A stretch of 6,312 nt of DNA from Coleofasciculus sp. S288 (GTDB taxonomy: Bacteria > Cyanobacteriota > Cyanobacteriia > Cyanobacteriales > Coleofasciculaceae), in the NCBI GenBank assembly GCA_020216575.1, contig JAIUYC010000251.1:1-6312 (forward strand), in the 5' to 3' direction. The notes beneath the pieces are model-generated. The model made no database searches, was not told where the DNA came from, and was given only the letters and a program-made list of their open reading frames with translations. Numbering within the stretch: the first letter of the stretch is position 1; every line of letters starts with the position of its first letter. This document shows, piece after piece, positions 5,836 to 6,312 of this stretch. The translations under genes and the position numbers were made by a program.

Positions 5836-5882
5836 CAGTGCGATGTACTAGTTGTTCGGTTGTACAACCAGTGATAGCACTG
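5836..5882 (+). promoter_or_regulatory. Nested dyad element upstream of pntA
   Basis: CAGTGC (5836-5841) pairs with GCACTG (5877-5882). Inside, ACTAGTTG (5847-5854) pairs with CAACCAGT (5865-5872) with one mismatch. Within this lies a perfect 12-bp palindrome, GGTTGTACAACC (5858-5869), whose right half overlaps the inner stem. It may be an operator for a dimeric regulator or a leader hairpin; it lies about 80-125 bases before the pntA start. Confidence 0.4.
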
Positions 5883-5947
5883 TCCCGGACGTTAAAATGG
5901 TTGGTTCTGTTAAGGCAAATTTCATCGTCATCAGCAGCGAAAAGTTA

Positions 5948-5953
5948 AAGGAG
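5948..5953 (+). promoter_or_regulatory. pntA: Ribosome binding site of pntA
   Basis: AAGGAG lies 9 bases before the ATG at 5963. It settles the start against an in-frame ATG at 5897, which has no such site and would add 22 residues absent from the family. Confidence 0.75.
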
Positions 5954-5962
5954 CATTCATTG

Positions 5963-6312
5963 ATGAAAATAGCGATCGCTAAAGAAAATGAAGTCGGTGA
6001 GCGTCGCGTCGCCTTGGTACCTGATACTGTCGCCCGATTAGTGAAACAGGGCTTAGAAATCTGGGTGGAAGCTGGTGCTGGTGAGGCGTCGTTTTTTTCC
6101 AACGAAGATTATGCCGAGGCGGGTGCAAAGATTATCTCAGATACGGCTACTCTTTGGGGTGAGGCAGATATCCTGTTAAAAGTTGCAGTTCCCAAAGAGG
6201 ATGAACTGACTCAACTGCGGGAGGGGAGTGCTTTGATTAGCTTCCTCAACCCCTTGGGTAACCCAGAAATTGTCCAGCAGCTGGCGAATCGCAAAGTAAC
6301 GGCGTTCAGCAT
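5963..6312 (+). CDS. pntA: NAD(P) transhydrogenase subunit alpha, N-terminal part
   Basis: This is the first 116 codons; the rest lies beyond the window. The protein begins MKIAIAKENEVGERRVALVP, the start of the AlaDH/PNT N-terminal domain, with ERRV at 13-16, VEAGAGE at 35-41, ILLKV at 70-74 and LISFLNP at 91-97, which align by eye with E. coli PntA. PntA forms the NAD(H)-binding domain I of the proton-translocating transhydrogenase, which passes hydride between NADH and NADP+ using the proton gradient; in cyanobacteria it resides with the thylakoid or plasma membrane complex. Cyanobacteria usually split the alpha subunit, so pntA is expected to be followed by a small membrane subunit gene and pntB, but neither is visible here. 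Alanine dehydrogenase shares this domain but usually starts MKIGVPKE and has different spacing, so it is the less likely alternative. A HIP1 octamer lies in codons 4-6. Confidence 0.88.
   Translation, partial: MKIAIAKENEVGERRVALVPDTVARLVKQGLEIWVEAGAGEASFFSNEDYAEAGAKIISDTATLWGEADILLKVAVPKEDELTQLREGSALISFLNPLGNPEIVQQLANRKVTAFS

Larger units (their letters stand above)
5530..5962. other. Intergenic region upstream of pntA
   Basis: These 433 bases contain no convincing gene on either strand. They are AT-rich up to about 5800. Small features are GGAATTAG twice (5555-5562, 5694-5701), a 5+3+5 hairpin TTCCTGAAAGGAA at 5685-5697, the dyad at 5836-5882 and the pntA ribosome binding site. TAAAAT at 5893-5898 could be a -10 box for pntA, but no -35 lies at a proper distance. 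A GTA-N8-TAC NtcA site was looked for and not found; the nearest is GTA-N8-TAA at 5627-5640. Confidence 0.6.

Noticed and set aside
5897..5962. An upstream in-frame ATG for pntA adding 22 residues
   Set aside because: The ATG at 5963 has AAGGAG at 9 bases and gives the standard MKIAIAKE start of the family.
5848..6102. A minus-strand ORF opposite the pntA start
   Set aside because: It is antisense to pntA and its upstream dyad, has no family resemblance and is best explained as a coding shadow.

Overview
The window looks cyanobacterial. It carries seven copies of the HIP1 octamer GCGATCGC (989-996, 1921-1928, 3597-3604, 3647-3654, 4125-4132, 4438-4445, 5972-5979). Heptamer and octamer tandem repeats and a long palindromic repeat sit between genes, as is common in filamentous, large-genome cyanobacteria. 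The lipA, gpsA, sigma-factor N-terminus and pntA sequences also read as cyanobacterial family members. I cannot name a genus.

Left part (1-2461), all on the minus strand. Transcription runs from lipA (1592-2461) to gpsA (583-1494), then across about 440 non-coding bases to the first 47 codons of a SigC-like group 2 sigma factor (1-142, cut by the window edge). The lipA copy is full length and in frame, but two of its three radical-SAM cysteines are lost: the first codon is a TGA stop and the second is Arg. It is annotated as a pseudogene. The lipA-gpsA gap holds two unrelated short tandem repeats; one makes a four-run G-quadruplex motif on the transcribed-sense strand, and the other abuts the gpsA start codon.

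Middle part (2462-3900) is a repeat-rich spacer. It holds an intact tRNA-Pro(CGG) on the plus strand, a 30-base copy of that tRNA's 5' half 399 bases upstream, two small minus-strand membrane-protein ORFs (52 and 53 aa), a 59-base imperfect palindrome, a possible 40-aa plus-strand membrane peptide followed by a clear intrinsic terminator, and an AAGGCAG heptamer array enclosed by short inverted repeats.

Right part (3901-6312), plus strand. A complete family 1 glycoside hydrolase (488 aa) has its own candidate promoter and a downstream terminator. About 430 non-coding bases with a dyad element follow, then the first 116 codons of pntA (NAD(P) transhydrogenase alpha subunit), cut by the window edge.

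The genes are housekeeping or metabolic and do not form one pathway: lipoate synthesis, glycerol-3-phosphate supply for lipids, sigma factor, beta-glycoside hydrolysis and NADPH/NADH balance. I see no defence system, CRISPR array or transposase gene. The points most worth following are the lipA lesions, the tRNA-Pro half duplication and the palindromic repeat.
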